DNA from: a virus
Direction: 5' to 3' (one strand)
Virus record (IMG/VR): IMGVR_UViG_3300046665_000308
Location: 1-46,832 of that record
DNA length: 46,832 bases
Under the pieces are notes generated by a model that was not told the origin of the DNA, did not search any database, and saw nothing but the letters and a program-made list of their open reading frames with translations. Shown piece by piece: positions 1-6,316 of the stretch. Position 1 is the stretch's first letter; every line of letters begins with the position of its first letter. Made by a program: the position numbers and the translations under genes.

Positions 1-1
1 G

Positions 2-52
2 AAGTTTGGACAAGTTATTGCTGCATTACCTGCATGGCTTGAACAAAAATAA
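2..52 (+). CDS. alaS: 3' end of host alanyl-tRNA synthetase gene (partial)
   Basis: Only the last 16 codons and the TAA stop are in the window; the peptide ends in ALPAWLEQK. The frame is open from the left edge. Its identity rests on context: in Pseudomonas and Acinetobacter alaS precedes lysC, and the start of lysC is found at attL and attR. The short hydrophobic tail with a Trp is compatible with an AlaRS C-terminus, but so few residues do not prove it. This is host DNA outside the prophage. Confidence 0.6.
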   Translation, partial: KFGQVIAALPAWLEQK

Positions 53-72
53 GACTTCACTTTTTGTGTAAC

Positions 73-98
73 TGACCCTGAAAAGCCTCTCAGGGTCA
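73..98 (+). other. Host intergenic hairpin between alaS and lysC
   Basis: TGACCCTG (73-80) and CAGGGTCA (91-98) form a perfect 8-bp stem with a 10-base loop. No T-run follows, so it is not a clear intrinsic terminator. It may be part of the native lysC leader, which the prophage insertion has now separated from lysC. Confidence 0.45.
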
Positions 99-116
99 TG
101 GCTTATATGGAAAAAC

Positions 117-137
117 TATGGCATTAATCGTTCAAAA
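117..137. other. attL: attL core: 21-bp direct repeat with attR
   Basis: These 21 bases recur exactly at 46767-46787. They contain the lysC start codon (118-120) and its first six codons. After the core the frame runs into phage DNA and stops at 142-144, leaving an 8-codon remnant (MALIVQKN). The bases just outside the core differ between the two ends (C versus A before, G versus A after), so the repeat is exactly bounded. The left core also forms an 11-bp inverted repeat with phage DNA: ATGGCATTAAT (118-128) and ATTAATGCCAT (140-150). Confidence 0.93.
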
Positions 138-160
138 GAATTAATGCCATTTAGTCACTC

Positions 161-252
161 TAAGACAGATCAAGACAAGAATTACAATAAAAGCTTTATT
201 CCTCAATATTTCCCCTACTTTTAATATAGACACACTAAGACATTTTAGGACA
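161..252. repeat. Phased arm-type integrase repeats (TAAGACA motif)
   Basis: Four copies of a (T/C)A(A/G)GACA heptamer lie between the att core and int: TAAGACA at 161-167, CAAGACA at 171-177, TAAGACA at 236-242 and TAGGACA at 246-252. They form two pairs. Copies within a pair start exactly 10 bp apart, one helical turn, and the pairs are 75 bp apart. All have the same orientation. This is the usual look of arm-type sites bound by the N-terminal domain of a tyrosine integrase, or of tandem Xis sites. Function is inferred. Confidence 0.55.
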
Positions 253-270
253 GAATAAGTCTCGTCAATT

Positions 271-329
271 ATGTACACATGCGTGTACATATTCGTACTT
301 TCCGTTTGCTCAACTAAAATTATGTACAC
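271..329. promoter_or_regulatory. Palindrome ATGTACAC-N4-GTGTACAT plus half-site upstream of int
   Basis: ATGTACAC (271-278) and GTGTACAT (283-290) form a perfect 8-bp inverted repeat with 4 bases between. A third half-site, ATGTACAC (322-329), lies just before the int ribosome-binding site (AGGTGG). The same architecture, ATGTACAT-N4-GTGTACAT, occurs at 46687-46706 beside attR. The site near each end suggests recognition by Int, Xis or a regulator; the half-site could let the protein repress int. Confidence 0.6.
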
Positions 330-338
330 AGGTGGACT

Positions 339-1541
339 ATGGCTTTAACTGAAGCGTGGCTGAAAGCTAATAATGGCAAGGTGCGAGAGAAAGTTGAAGA
401 AATAGCAGATCGTGACTCAATGGGAGTTCGGGTCTCACCTAAAGGCAAAATTGTTTTCCAACTTCGCTATAGATTTGCAGGTAAAGCTGACCGGTTAGAC
501 TTAGGCACATACCCTCACATTTCTTTAAAAGATGCTCGAATTAAAGCTGGTGAGATGCGTGCACTTTTAGACAAGGGATTAAACCCAAAACTTGAACAAC
601 GCATTCAACAACAAAAATATATTGATGCAAGTACATTTGAAGAAGTTTTTAATGATTGGTATCAAAGTTATTGTTTGAAGAAGAAAACTTCTGCTCAGCA
701 AATTAAGAATACTTTTGAGCAACATGTAATTTCTGAGATTGGTGATTTACCAATTGACCGGATCACATTGCAACAGTGGTTAGCTTTACTTGAGGAATTA
801 GCTGATAATGTGCCATCTATTGCAGATCGTGTATTAACAAATTCAAAACAGGTTCTAAAGTGGGCCAAGAAAAGACAGTTGCTTGAAGTAAATGTTTTGT
901 CTGATATCTATGCGAAAGAAGATTTAGGTATTGAGAGGAATAGAGGAACCAGATTTCTTACTGATGAAGAAATTAAAATGGTTTGGCTTGCGATTGAAGA
1001 GTCGAATATTTTACCTAAAAATAAGATCTTCTTAAAATTATGCTTAATGTTTGGTTGTCGAAATGGTGAGCTTAGAAAAGCTAAAAAGACAGATTTCGAT
1101 TTAAATAGAAAAGTCTGGATCGTGCCAGTAATAAATAATAAGACTGGTAAGAAGACTGGCCGTGAAATTATTCGCCCTATTTTGCCTGAAATGGAGGCAT
1201 TAATTGTCGAAGCTTTCGAGTACAACACTTCTGAGTATTTCTTAACAAATGATAGTGAAGAAACTCCTATGAGCCATGGTTCATCTAATTCGCTGCCTAG
1301 CTATTTAATGGAGCGCCTTAGAAGACATCATGATTACCATATGAAACATTGGTCTCTTCATGACCTAAGAAGAACAGCTCGTACCAACTTCAGCGCATTT
1401 ACATCACGTGATGTAGCTCAGCTCATGATTGGTCATGTAATGTCTGGCGAACAAGGCACTTATGATTATTACGAATACTTACCACAGCAAACTGAAGCAT
1501 ATGCAAAGTGGATTGAAAAAATTAAATCACTGACTGAATAG
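339..1541 (+). CDS. int: Tyrosine-family site-specific integrase
   Basis: The 400-residue protein catalyses integration and excision between attP and attB in lysC. The N-terminus (about 1-90) looks like the DUF4102-type arm-binding domain of P4/CP4-57-like integrases, and the middle (about 100-190) like a SAM-like core-binding domain. The catalytic C-terminal domain shows Arg241 (GCRNGELR), His341-x-x-Arg344 (HDLRR), a GH pair in LMIGHVM, and the nucleophile Tyr in the GTYDYYEYLP segment. The ATG follows AGGTGG. It lies 200 bp from attL and reads away from it. In the circular phage the gene would follow the excisionase across attP. Confidence 0.95.
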   Translation: MALTEAWLKANNGKVREKVEEIADRDSMGVRVSPKGKIVFQLRYRFAGKADRLDLGTYPHISLKDARIKAGEMRALLDKGLNPKLEQRIQQQKYIDASTFEEVFNDWYQSYCLKKKTSAQQIKNTFEQHVISEIGDLPIDRITLQQWLALLEELADNVPSIADRVLTNSKQVLKWAKKRQLLEVNVLSDIYAKEDLGIERNRGTRFLTDEEIKMVWLAIEESNILPKNKIFLKLCLMFGCRNGELRKAKKTDFDLNRKVWIVPVINNKTGKKTGREIIRPILPEMEALIVEAFEYNTSEYFLTNDSEETPMSHGSSNSLPSYLMERLRRHHDYHMKHWSLHDLRRTARTNFSAFTSRDVAQLMIGHVMSGEQGTYDYYEYLPQQTEAYAKWIEKIKSLTE

Positions 1542-1555
1542 ATGGGAAATATCAA

Positions 1556-1681
1556 ATGAGAGATTGGGTCTATTTTTACATTGAACATACTATTAAGTAT
1601 GGTGAGCCATTTTATAAAGAGATAGGATGGTCACTGGGTTTAAGGAATAATTTTATGGTAGTGAGTTTAATACATAGCTGA
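1556..1681 (+). CDS. Small hypothetical ORF (41 aa)
   Basis: A 41-codon frame opens 14 bases after int stops, with GGGAA about 5 bases before the ATG. The peptide is rich in aromatic residues (MRDWVYFYIEHTIKYGEPFY...) and has no recognisable domain. It fills most of the gap before the SRAP gene, but it could be chance or a remnant of a larger gene. Confidence 0.3.
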   Translation: MRDWVYFYIEHTIKYGEPFYKEIGWSLGLRNNFMVVSLIHS

Positions 1682-1719
1682 CATAGGATTGATTAAATAG
1701 CTTTTAGAGGGATCTAAAT

Positions 1720-2355
1720 ATGTGTGCCAATTACGAACCTATCAGTAAAGACCGTGTTCACCTTCTAGATCTCTTCGAGCCGACTTTCGAATATAAAGCC
1801 GATGTCTACCCCGGCTATGACTGCCCTCTTATTTTTTCTAAAGATGGAGATATAGAATGGAGAGAAGTCAAATTCGGGATGATTCCACCTTGGAACCATG
1901 ATCTAAAGTTTTCAAAGTACACATACAATGCTCGCACTGAGACAGTGGATAAAAAGCCAAGCTTTAGACATGCATGGGCTAAAAGTCAGTTTGCTTTAAT
2001 CCCAGTCGAAAAGATTTACGAACCAAGGTATGTAAATGGTAAAGCGGAAAGATGGGGAATTTTTCGAGAGGATGGCTTACCCTTTACAGTAGCTGCTATT
2101 TATGATTCAACTGTGATTGATGGGCAACAGGTTCGCTCAATGTCTCTGCTCACAATTAATGCTGATAACCACCCCTTCATGAGTCAGTTCCACAAGCCAG
2201 AAGATGAGAAAAGATCAATAATAGTTATACCTGAAGAATACAGGGAAGACTGGCTGAACTGTAAGAAAGAGGATGCTGATAAGTTTTTCTTTGATATGCC
2301 TTTAGGTGAATTTACCGCCGACTACTTCCCAAAACCTAAAAAATCAGCAAATTAA
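1720..2355 (+). CDS. SRAP-domain protein (YedK/HMCES family)
   Basis: The protein has the SRAP hallmarks: Met-Cys at the start (Cys2 becomes the N-terminal nucleophile that cross-links to abasic sites in single-stranded DNA), the YNARTET segment with the conserved Asn and Glu, and a C-terminal His segment (SQFHKPEDEKR) where the family has its catalytic His. The length of 211 aa is normal. The ATG follows AGAGGG. It lies between int and umuDC on the same strand, so it probably belongs to a DNA-damage tolerance cassette expressed from the prophage. Confidence 0.9.
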   Translation: MCANYEPISKDRVHLLDLFEPTFEYKADVYPGYDCPLIFSKDGDIEWREVKFGMIPPWNHDLKFSKYTYNARTETVDKKPSFRHAWAKSQFALIPVEKIYEPRYVNGKAERWGIFREDGLPFTVAAIYDSTVIDGQQVRSMSLLTINADNHPFMSQFHKPEDEKRSIIVIPEEYREDWLNCKKEDADKFFFDMPLGEFTADYFPKPKKSAN

Positions 2356-2436
2356 AATACGTATAATTTCCGACCAAATGCACTAATGAGCGCGACAAGT
2401 TACGACTAGTGCTTATTTATCCACAGTTTTTTAAAT

Positions 2437-2489
2437 TTGAATTTCTTTCTTGCTCTAGCATATCATCTTGAATACGTAACAAATTCAAG
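2437..2489 (+). promoter_or_regulatory. Promoter and SOS-type operator of umuDC
   Basis: A -35 TTGAAT (2437-2442) and -10 TATCAT (2461-2466) are 18 bp apart. Directly after the -10, CTTGAA (2467-2472) and TTCAAG (2484-2489) form a perfect inverted repeat with 11 bases between, which overlaps the predicted start of transcription and reaches the ribosome-binding site AAGGAG. Acinetobacter lacks LexA, and UmuDAb-type repressors bind TTGAA...TTCAA-like palindromes; the match is from memory of the motif type. Confidence 0.6.
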
Positions 2490-2497
2490 GAGTAACT

Positions 2498-2998
2498 ATG
2501 AGCACTTCAAGCCCGTCCATTATTGAGATTAAGCCCCACCTTAGGCAGTGTAACGCTTTGACAGAGGTTTCCTCTATAAAATTGGTTACTCCATCGACTA
2601 GAATTTCCATTCCTTTAGCAATCGAAAAGATTTCCGCGGGATTCCCTTCGCCTGCACAAGATTACATTGATAAAGCTCTCGATATGAATGAGCACTTAAT
2701 AAAAAATGAAACAGCTACTTTTATTGTAAGAGTCGCATCATTATCAATGTTAAATGCAGGAATTGATATAGATGACGAGCTTGTAGTGGATCGCAGCCTT
2801 GAGGCCAAACATAACGATATTGTTGTTGCCCTTGTAGATAATGATTTCACCGTAAAACGCCTCATCATTGATGAAGAAGAACGATGGTTAAAAGCAGAAA
2901 ATCCTGATTATGAAGATATCCACCTAAGTGATGGACAAGAATTATTAATTTGGGGCGTTGTAACTTTTATCTTAAAAAATACAAGAAAACGATCATGA
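2498..2998 (+). CDS. umuD: UmuD-like self-cleaving polymerase V subunit
   Basis: This S24 peptidase regulates polymerase V: RecA-stimulated self-cleavage gives UmuD'. Cleavage is predicted at Ala47-Gly48 in [11 protein letters not shown], which matches the E. coli UmuD segment after its cleavage site. The catalytic dyad is Ser83 (LSMLNAG) and Lys120 (FTVKRL), 37 residues apart as in E. coli UmuD (60/97). The N-terminal arm (46 residues) is longer than in E. coli (24) and has no clear helix-turn-helix. AAGGAG precedes the ATG. The stop overlaps the umuC start (ATGA), so the two are translationally coupled. Confidence 0.93.
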   Translation: MSTSSPSIIEIKPHLRQCNALTEVSSIKLVTPSTRISIPLAIEKISAGFPSPAQDYIDKALDMNEHLIKNETATFIVRVASLSMLNAGIDIDDELVVDRSLEAKHNDIVVALVDNDFTVKRLIIDEEERWLKAENPDYEDIHLSDGQELLIWGVVTFILKNTRKRS

Positions 2999-4293
2999 AA
3001 CATGAGGAAAAAGTCTTTTTTCTCATAGACGTTAATAACATGTATGTCTCATGTGAAAGAGTCTTTAATCCAAGTTTAAATAACAAACCTGTCATCGTCT
3101 TATCAAACAACGATGGCTGCGCTGTCGCACGCAGCAACGAATCCAAAGCCCTAAATATTAAGATGGGTGTGCCCTTATTTCAGATCAAAGAAATTGTTAA
3201 ACAGCACAATGTGATTGTTTTATCTAGTAATTATGCACTTTATGCCGAAATGTCTAGACGCTTTCATAAGATACTTGGTTCATATGTCACAGAAGAAGAA
3301 GTAGAAGGTTATTCAATTGATGAGTGTTTCGTAGATTTTACTGCCTATGAAAAGAATTTTGATTTAGAAATAGTTGGTCAAGATATGCGGGCTAAGATAT
3401 TGAAATGGATAGGTTTGCCTGTGTGCGTGGGAATAGGTCGCAGCAAGACGGAAGCAAAGCTATCCAATCATATAGCTAAGAAAAATCAAGGCTTTAATGG
3501 TGTTTGCGACCTAGTCAACATGGATCCATGCAATAAAGAATATTACTTTTCACAAATAGATGTAAGTGAAGTTTGGGGTGTTGGTCGTAAACACGCAAAG
3601 AAATTGCATTCTATGGGAGTTAAAACAGTATTGGACCTAGCCTGTACTGAAGCAAGGGAAATGCAGCGCCAATTTTCAATTGTAATGGCGCGGACTATTA
3701 ATGAGTTACAGGGCATCTCATGCATTGAGATTGAAGACACCCCACCTTCAAAAAAACAAATCATCAAGTCTTGTTCCTTTGGAGCTAAAGTAACCGAGCT
3801 AAATGATTTAAAAGAAGCTATAGCAATGCATGCACAAGAGGCATGTAAAAGACTAAGAGACGATGAATCATTATGCGGATGCCTAATTGTCTTTGTGCAA
3901 TCTAGCCCTTTTGATGAGAGTGCGCCTTTTTATAATAAATCTATTTCTTATGCATTTCCCGAACCAACCGATTGCGCTCTAGATTTTGTTAAAGCAGCTG
4001 TAGTTATGGTTAGCCATATCTTTAAAGAAGGCATTAAATTCAAGAAATGCGGTGTTATTTTGACATGTCTAGAGCCAAAGTCAGGACATACATATGACCT
4101 ACTTACCGACTTTGAAAAAATAGAAAAGAAAGAACATCTGATGCAAGCTCTTGATAATGTCCACACAAGATTTGGCAAAAAGAAGCTGGGTATTGGAACT
4201 TGCTATGTGCCTAGTAGAAATTGGGCCATGTCTCGAGATAAGTTGAGCAATAACCCGTTCAGGTGGGAATCTCTACTTGAGATAAAGAATTAA
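2995..4293 (+). CDS. umuC: UmuC-like Y-family DNA polymerase (Pol V catalytic subunit)
   Basis: The protein of 432 aa is a translesion polymerase (E. coli UmuC has 422). It opens with the [16 protein letters not shown] palm motif holding the first metal-binding Asp, then the [13 protein letters not shown] segment, and SIDECF with the second acidic cluster. The helix-hairpin-helix ([12 protein letters not shown]) and little-finger regions follow. I chose ATG 2995, which overlaps the umuD stop, over an upstream in-frame ATG at 2950 inside umuD. It ends tail-to-tail with the minus-strand lysis operon with one base between, and no terminator is visible there. Confidence 0.94.
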   Translation: MKHEEKVFFLIDVNNMYVSCERVFNPSLNNKPVIVLSNNDGCAVARSNESKALNIKMGVPLFQIKEIVKQHNVIVLSSNYALYAEMSRRFHKILGSYVTEEEVEGYSIDECFVDFTAYEKNFDLEIVGQDMRAKILKWIGLPVCVGIGRSKTEAKLSNHIAKKNQGFNGVCDLVNMDPCNKEYYFSQIDVSEVWGVGRKHAKKLHSMGVKTVLDLACTEAREMQRQFSIVMARTINELQGISCIEIEDTPPSKKQIIKSCSFGAKVTELNDLKEAIAMHAQEACKRLRDDESLCGCLIVFVQSSPFDESAPFYNKSISYAFPEPTDCALDFVKAAVVMVSHIFKEGIKFKKCGVILTCLEPKSGHTYDLLTDFEKIEKKEHLMQALDNVHTRFGKKKLGIGTCYVPSRNWAMSRDKLSNNPFRWESLLEIKN

Positions 4294-4294
4294 C

Positions 4295-4414
4295 CTACAA
4301 AGCCTTAACACAAATCCCAACATTTACTGAAGTATTAATAGTGTGAGCTGTGCAACCTGAGAAGATTAAGCACAGCATTGTGATGATTGATGCAACTTTA
4401 GTACGCTTACACAT
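4295..4414 (-). CDS. Small lipoprotein in spanin position (Rz1-like candidate)
   Basis: A 39-codon frame starts 5 bases after the lysozyme stop. It reads as a lipoprotein precursor: a basic N-terminus (MCKRTKVAS), a hydrophobic core (IITMLCLIF) and a lipobox-like FSGC with Cys21, leaving a mature peptide of 19 residues. Short outer-membrane lipoproteins next to the endolysin are usually o-spanins, which help break the outer membrane. The peptide is very short and lacks the proline-rich stretch typical of Rz1, and no i-spanin partner was found, so the role is tentative. Confidence 0.6.
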   Translation of the reverse strand: MCKRTKVASIITMLCLIFSGCTAHTINTSVNVGICVKAL

Positions 4415-4419
4415 ATAAG

Positions 4420-4974
4420 TTACTTCTTTAAAAATAGTGCTCGCTCAGCTTCTCGGCGACGAACTAGACCAGGTAGGACTTTGCCACCTGCCTTTTTCCA
4501 AGCTGGGAACTGATCTGCAGCGCCTTGATAGTCGCCTTTGTTAAGCAACTTCAATAAAGTCGAACCCTTAAAAGCACCAGCCCCAATGTTGTAAGTCAGT
4601 GACACCAAAGCATCAAACTGGTTTTGAGTTAATGGAACTATAACAGAACTATTTACAGCCTTTTCAAATTTAGCCAAGTCATGTTTAAAGTAGGCTTTAG
4701 CTTGATCAAGTGTACAAGTATCGCCCTGCTTAACCCTCACACCATTTGGGTAAACTGTCGTACCTGTACCAATGGTCCAAACCCCTACACCATCGTCATA
4801 AGCTTTGAATCGGGTATCTTCAAACCCTGAAATTAAATCTACACCAACATCACTTATGGTTTTTCCACTTGGTGCAAGTTTATCGACAACATTATTTAGT
4901 TCATCTACTTGTGCTTGTGTAAGCTTGCCGCCTGCGATGACACGTGCAGCATCAAAGAATGGTTTAGTGCTCAT
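4420..4974 (-). CDS. Endolysin, T4-type lysozyme (GH24)
   Basis: It cleaves the peptidoglycan glycan chain at lysis. Glu52, Asp61 and Thr67 (GFE, YDDGVGVWT) have the spacing of T4 lysozyme Glu11/Asp20/Thr26, and the family's later motifs (QNQFDALVSLTYNIG, VLPGLVRRREAER) are present. About 40 residues precede the domain; they form a helical region, not a signal peptide or SAR anchor, so export should need the holin. The start overlaps the upstream membrane gene (4971-4974, ATGA). Length 184 aa. Confidence 0.93.
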   Translation of the reverse strand: MSTKPFFDAARVIAGGKLTQAQVDELNNVVDKLAPSGKTISDVGVDLISGFEDTRFKAYDDGVGVWTIGTGTTVYPNGVRVKQGDTCTLDQAKAYFKHDLAKFEKAVNSSVIVPLTQNQFDALVSLTYNIGAGAFKGSTLLKLLNKGDYQGAADQFPAWKKAGGKVLPGLVRRREAERALFLKK

Positions 4975-5225
4975 GATTTAGATGCCTCTCTTTTATAAAG
5001 ACGCCATGTAAATAGCGCACAAACAATACTTACAGTGCCATGAAAAAGTGTGCCTGCTGGGCTTGCTACATAGGTATCTTTAACAAGAAGCGCAATGCCA
5101 AAAACAATCGACATCATCAGCATAAAATCTATGTGATGTGGCAACTTAATCTTTGGATGGAAGACCAATACAGCGAAACACAATACAAATAGAAATACGG
5201 CTGCTTTACTGATTATTAGAAGCAT
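4971..5225 (-). CDS. Small membrane protein, holin candidate
   Basis: The 84-residue protein has about three hydrophobic segments (KAAVFLFVLCFAVLVF, DFMLMMSIVFGIALLV, GTVSIVCALFTWRLY) and a charged C-terminus (KREASKS). It overlaps both neighbours: 4 bp with the lysozyme and 20 bp with the gene before it. Position and topology indicate a holin or antiholin. I do not recognise a specific holin family. Confidence 0.7.
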   Translation of the reverse strand: MLLIISKAAVFLFVLCFAVLVFHPKIKLPHHIDFMLMMSIVFGIALLVKDTYVASPAGTLFHGTVSIVCALFTWRLYKREASKS

Positions 5226-5532
5226 CCTTATCCTCCTTTTTGACTGCTCCCAATAATCGAGAGCGCATCAATGCTAAAAGAGCTTCGGCTGTGCTTTTAC
5301 CCGCTGCACCTAATGCAAAACCAAATAGCTCAGGATACTTGCCCCCTGCTAAAAAATGGCTCACCGGTTCAGCAAACACAACGCATAAAATACAGCCAGC
5401 AATAAATCCCACCCACTTATCTCGGAGAGGCTCTTTACTTAATAGGAAACCGAAAGCGGCTCCAAGGAATCCAGTAAAGAGTATGTGTGCATGAGATTTA
5501 ATGCCGACTAGAACTTGACTTAAAAAGTCCAT
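5206..5532 (-). CDS. Membrane protein, second holin candidate
   Basis: The 108-residue protein carries hydrophobic helices at about 13-32 (AHILFTGFLGAAFGFLL) and 40-60 (WVGFIAGCILCVVFAEPV), a possible weaker third, and a highly charged tail (KKEDKDASNNQ). It is the first gene of the lysis operon, after a terminator. Two adjacent small membrane genes before an endolysin are the common holin/antiholin arrangement; the sequence does not show which is which. Confidence 0.68.
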   Translation of the reverse strand: MDFLSQVLVGIKSHAHILFTGFLGAAFGFLLSKEPLRDKWVGFIAGCILCVVFAEPVSHFLAGGKYPELFGFALGAAGKSTAEALLALMRSRLLGAVKKEDKDASNNQ

Positions 5533-5554
5533 GCCTTCCCCCTAATTTCGGCAA

Positions 5555-5578
5555 TAAAAAAGCACTCTTTCGAGTGCC
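5555..5578 (-). terminator. Intrinsic terminator between tail and lysis genes
   Basis: On the minus strand GCACTC-GAAA-GAGTGC is followed by six T. It ends the tail-fibre transcript unless antitermination lets RNA polymerase read into the lysis genes. Confidence 0.85.
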
Positions 5579-6316
5579 TTAAATGGTGATTCCTTTTAGA
5601 TTCATACGTGCTTTCGCATCATTGTAGTAACTGGTTAAATCGCTATACCGGTTAATATTATCAATGACCATGTCAAAGCAATTATATTTACCTCCACCTG
5701 CTTGTGCTTGCATCGTGTTGCCAATAGAAACAGGTAAGCCTGATTCAGCCAAAGTGGTAACTGTACGTGAGCCTGTAAAAGTCTGGTCCTCTGCAACAAT
5801 CATGTAATCCAATCTCTTATTGTTCTTGTCTACAAATGCAGATACATAAATCGGCTTATTAAGTGTAGCCAGAGCAATTACCCCTACACCTGAACCACTA
5901 AACAAGACCGATAGGTTTTTGCTTGATCCATTTACATAGAATGTAAAACCTTGTGATGCACCAGATGGATTATTGAAGTTACCAAGCAACATACCTAATT
6001 GTGTAGCTGGGAACTCAGCCACAGTGAATACACCAGAAACAAAGAATCTAGATTTTTCTGGTGGAACGAATGCGGTTGCCAAGCCATTGCCGGCTGCGGC
6101 ATTTTCAAAATGCACATAAGTTGGTGTAATGCTATAAACAGAGTTAGCTTTTGGAATTAACTGATCTGATAAATCGTTTGAATATAAATTGCCTTTTAAT
6201 GGCCAATAGCGATATTCATAGTCTTTTGTTGTTACCAGTTTAGAAACATCAGATGGATTCAGTTTGACACGTGCATTGTTAGAAACAACTGGAAGTTGAA
6301 AAAATACGCTACTCAT
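5579..6316 (-). CDS. Putative tail-tip/receptor-binding protein (245 aa)
   Basis: I recognise no named family. The protein has a beta-rich look, with alternating Ser/Thr/Gly and hydrophobic strands (GFTFYVNGSSKNLSVLFSG), which suggests a LamG/concanavalin-like jelly roll. Its start overlaps the stop of the SGNH tail-fibre gene, so the two are translated together. The last gene of the tail block is usually a receptor-binding protein or a fibre-capping or assembly factor, and these diverge fast. Confidence 0.6.
   Translation of the reverse strand: MSSVFFQLPVVSNNARVKLNPSDVSKLVTTKDYEYRYWPLKGNLYSNDLSDQLIPKANSVYSITPTYVHFENAAAGNGLATAFVPPEKSRFFVSGVFTVAEFPATQLGMLLGNFNNPSGASQGFTFYVNGSSKNLSVLFSGSGVGVIALATLNKPIYVSAFVDKNNKRLDYMIVAEDQTFTGSRTVTTLAESGLPVSIGNTMQAQAGGGKYNCFDMVIDNINRYSDLTSYYNDAKARMNLKGITI

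Noticed and set aside
141-329. 62-codon minus-strand ORF between attL and int
   Set aside because: It runs through the arm-site repeats and palindromes, has no ribosome-binding site that fits, and its peptide reads like translated repeats.
908-1228. 106-codon minus-strand ORF inside int
   Set aside because: It is fully inside a conserved integrase domain on the other strand; composition is that of a shadow frame.
2950-2994. Upstream ATG of umuC at 2950
   Set aside because: It lies within umuD and adds 15 residues not seen in UmuC; ATG 2995 overlaps the umuD stop and gives the conserved N-terminus.
4347-4376. 7-bp inverted repeat GCTGTGC / GCACAGC as a umuC terminator
   Set aside because: No T-run follows on either strand and it lies in the lipoprotein gene.
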